Positions 14,736 to 14,891 of a stretch of 14,891 bases of DNA are shown here, one piece after another (position 1 is the stretch's first letter; every line of letters starts with the position of its first letter). Both the position numbers and the translations under genes were made by a program. Source of the stretch: an uncultured Arsenicibacter sp. GTDB lineage: Bacteria > Bacteroidota > Bacteroidia > Cytophagales > Spirosomataceae. The DNA lies in NCBI RefSeq assembly GCF_945952095.1, contig NZ_CAMFHL010000186.1, forward strand, positions 1-14,891. Direction: 5' to 3'. The notes under the pieces were generated by a model, which was not told the origin of the DNA, did no database searches, and saw only the letters and a program-made list of their open reading frames with translations.

Positions 14736-14749
14736 GCGTTTTGTGGGTG

Positions 14750-14780
14750 CAAATATGAGGAATTTGTTGATTCCTGTCAA
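14750..14780 (-). promoter_or_regulatory. Putative tRNA-Ala promoter
   Basis: On the minus strand TTG (14780-14778) is followed after 20 bases by CATATTTG (14757-14750). This is close to the Bacteroidota TTG-N19/20-TAnnTTTG promoter, differing at one -7 position. It ends 14 bases before the tRNA 5' end, and it is the best-spaced promoter in the window. Confidence 0.6.
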
Positions 14781-14804
14781 CTTTCCTCCTAAACTTTTTG
14801 CATA

Positions 14805-14828
14805 AAAAAGGCCTTAAAAGGCCTTTTT
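14805..14828 (-). terminator. Intrinsic terminator of the gene at the right edge
   Basis: A 9-bp inverted repeat (arms 14805-14813 and 14820-14828, six-base loop) is AAAAAGGCC/GGCCTTTTT. On the minus strand it ends in a run of six Ts. It lies 23 bases past the stop codon of the partial edge gene. Confidence 0.8.
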
Positions 14829-14851
14829 ACTCAAATTCAGCAGGTTATCGG

Positions 14852-14891
14852 TTATTGCTCCAGCATTTCGGCATCCGCAATAATATAATTC
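14852..14891 (-). CDS. C-terminal end of an unidentified gene (partial)
   Basis: Only the last 12 codons and the TAA are inside the window: the peptide ends NYIIADAEMLEQ. The frame is open to the edge, and a good intrinsic terminator follows after 23 bases, which supports a real gene end. Too little is present to name a family. It would be followed by tRNA-Ala on the same strand, separated by terminator and promoter. Confidence 0.45.
   Translation of the reverse strand, partial: NYIIADAEMLEQ

Noticed and set aside
1..14891. CRISPR array, insertion sequence, prophage or defence island
   Set aside because: No regularly spaced repeats, transposase, integrase, phage or restriction motifs were seen, and base composition is even throughout.

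Overview
The window looks like ordinary chromosome from a Bacteroidota bacterium, most likely a Cytophagales/Spirosoma-like genus. This is inferred from three things. The proteins have the style of that group: a TonB-plug/carboxypeptidase-regulatory protein, a DUF2264 protein, an exported xylose-isomerase-like protein and a YebC beginning MGRAFEYRKARKMKRW. Shine-Dalgarno sequences are mostly absent. Several genes have a TAnnTTTG-type -7 box upstream. Base composition is moderately GC-rich and even across the window. I see no insertion sequence, prophage, CRISPR array or compositional island.

Layout, left to right. Minus strand 41-1552 is glycyl-tRNA synthetase, with its own promoter and a downstream hairpin. 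Next on the minus strand is a probable two-gene unit (3965 down to 1755): an exported DUF2264 protein followed by an exported xylose-isomerase-like TIM-barrel protein. Divergent from it, on the plus strand at 4138-7752, is a large exported protein with two carboxypeptidase-regulatory-like domains, macroglobulin-like domains and a TonB plug but no beta-barrel. A small GAF protein (7852-8568, +) follows and converges, with overlapping stop codons, on an SDR oxidoreductase (8565-9368, -). Further minus-strand genes are yebC-family (9494-10207) and lysA, diaminopimelate decarboxylase (10269-11531). Divergent from lysA, on the plus strand, are a PhoD-like phosphatase (11680-12999) and an NlpC/P60 lipoprotein (13066-13638). 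The right end is minus strand: a NUDIX hydrolase (13657-14217), a small degenerate GIY-YIG protein (14265-14519), tRNA-Ala(GGC) (14662-14735), and the last 12 codons of a gene running off the edge.

Most genes are single transcription units separated by clear hairpins. The likeliest functional grouping is the DUF2264/isomerase pair, and possibly the divergent plug protein, acting on carbohydrate in the periplasm and cell envelope. glyS, yebC, lysA and tRNA-Ala are housekeeping genes. No gap exceeds 300 bases.

I did not find a convincing undescribed multi-gene system. The points most worth a second look are the barrel-less plug protein, a GAF protein with what looks like a dead histidine-kinase dimerisation segment, a GIY-YIG protein lacking catalytic residues, a terminator ending four bases before the NUDIX start codon, and several strong dyads or hairpins in leaders and gene ends.
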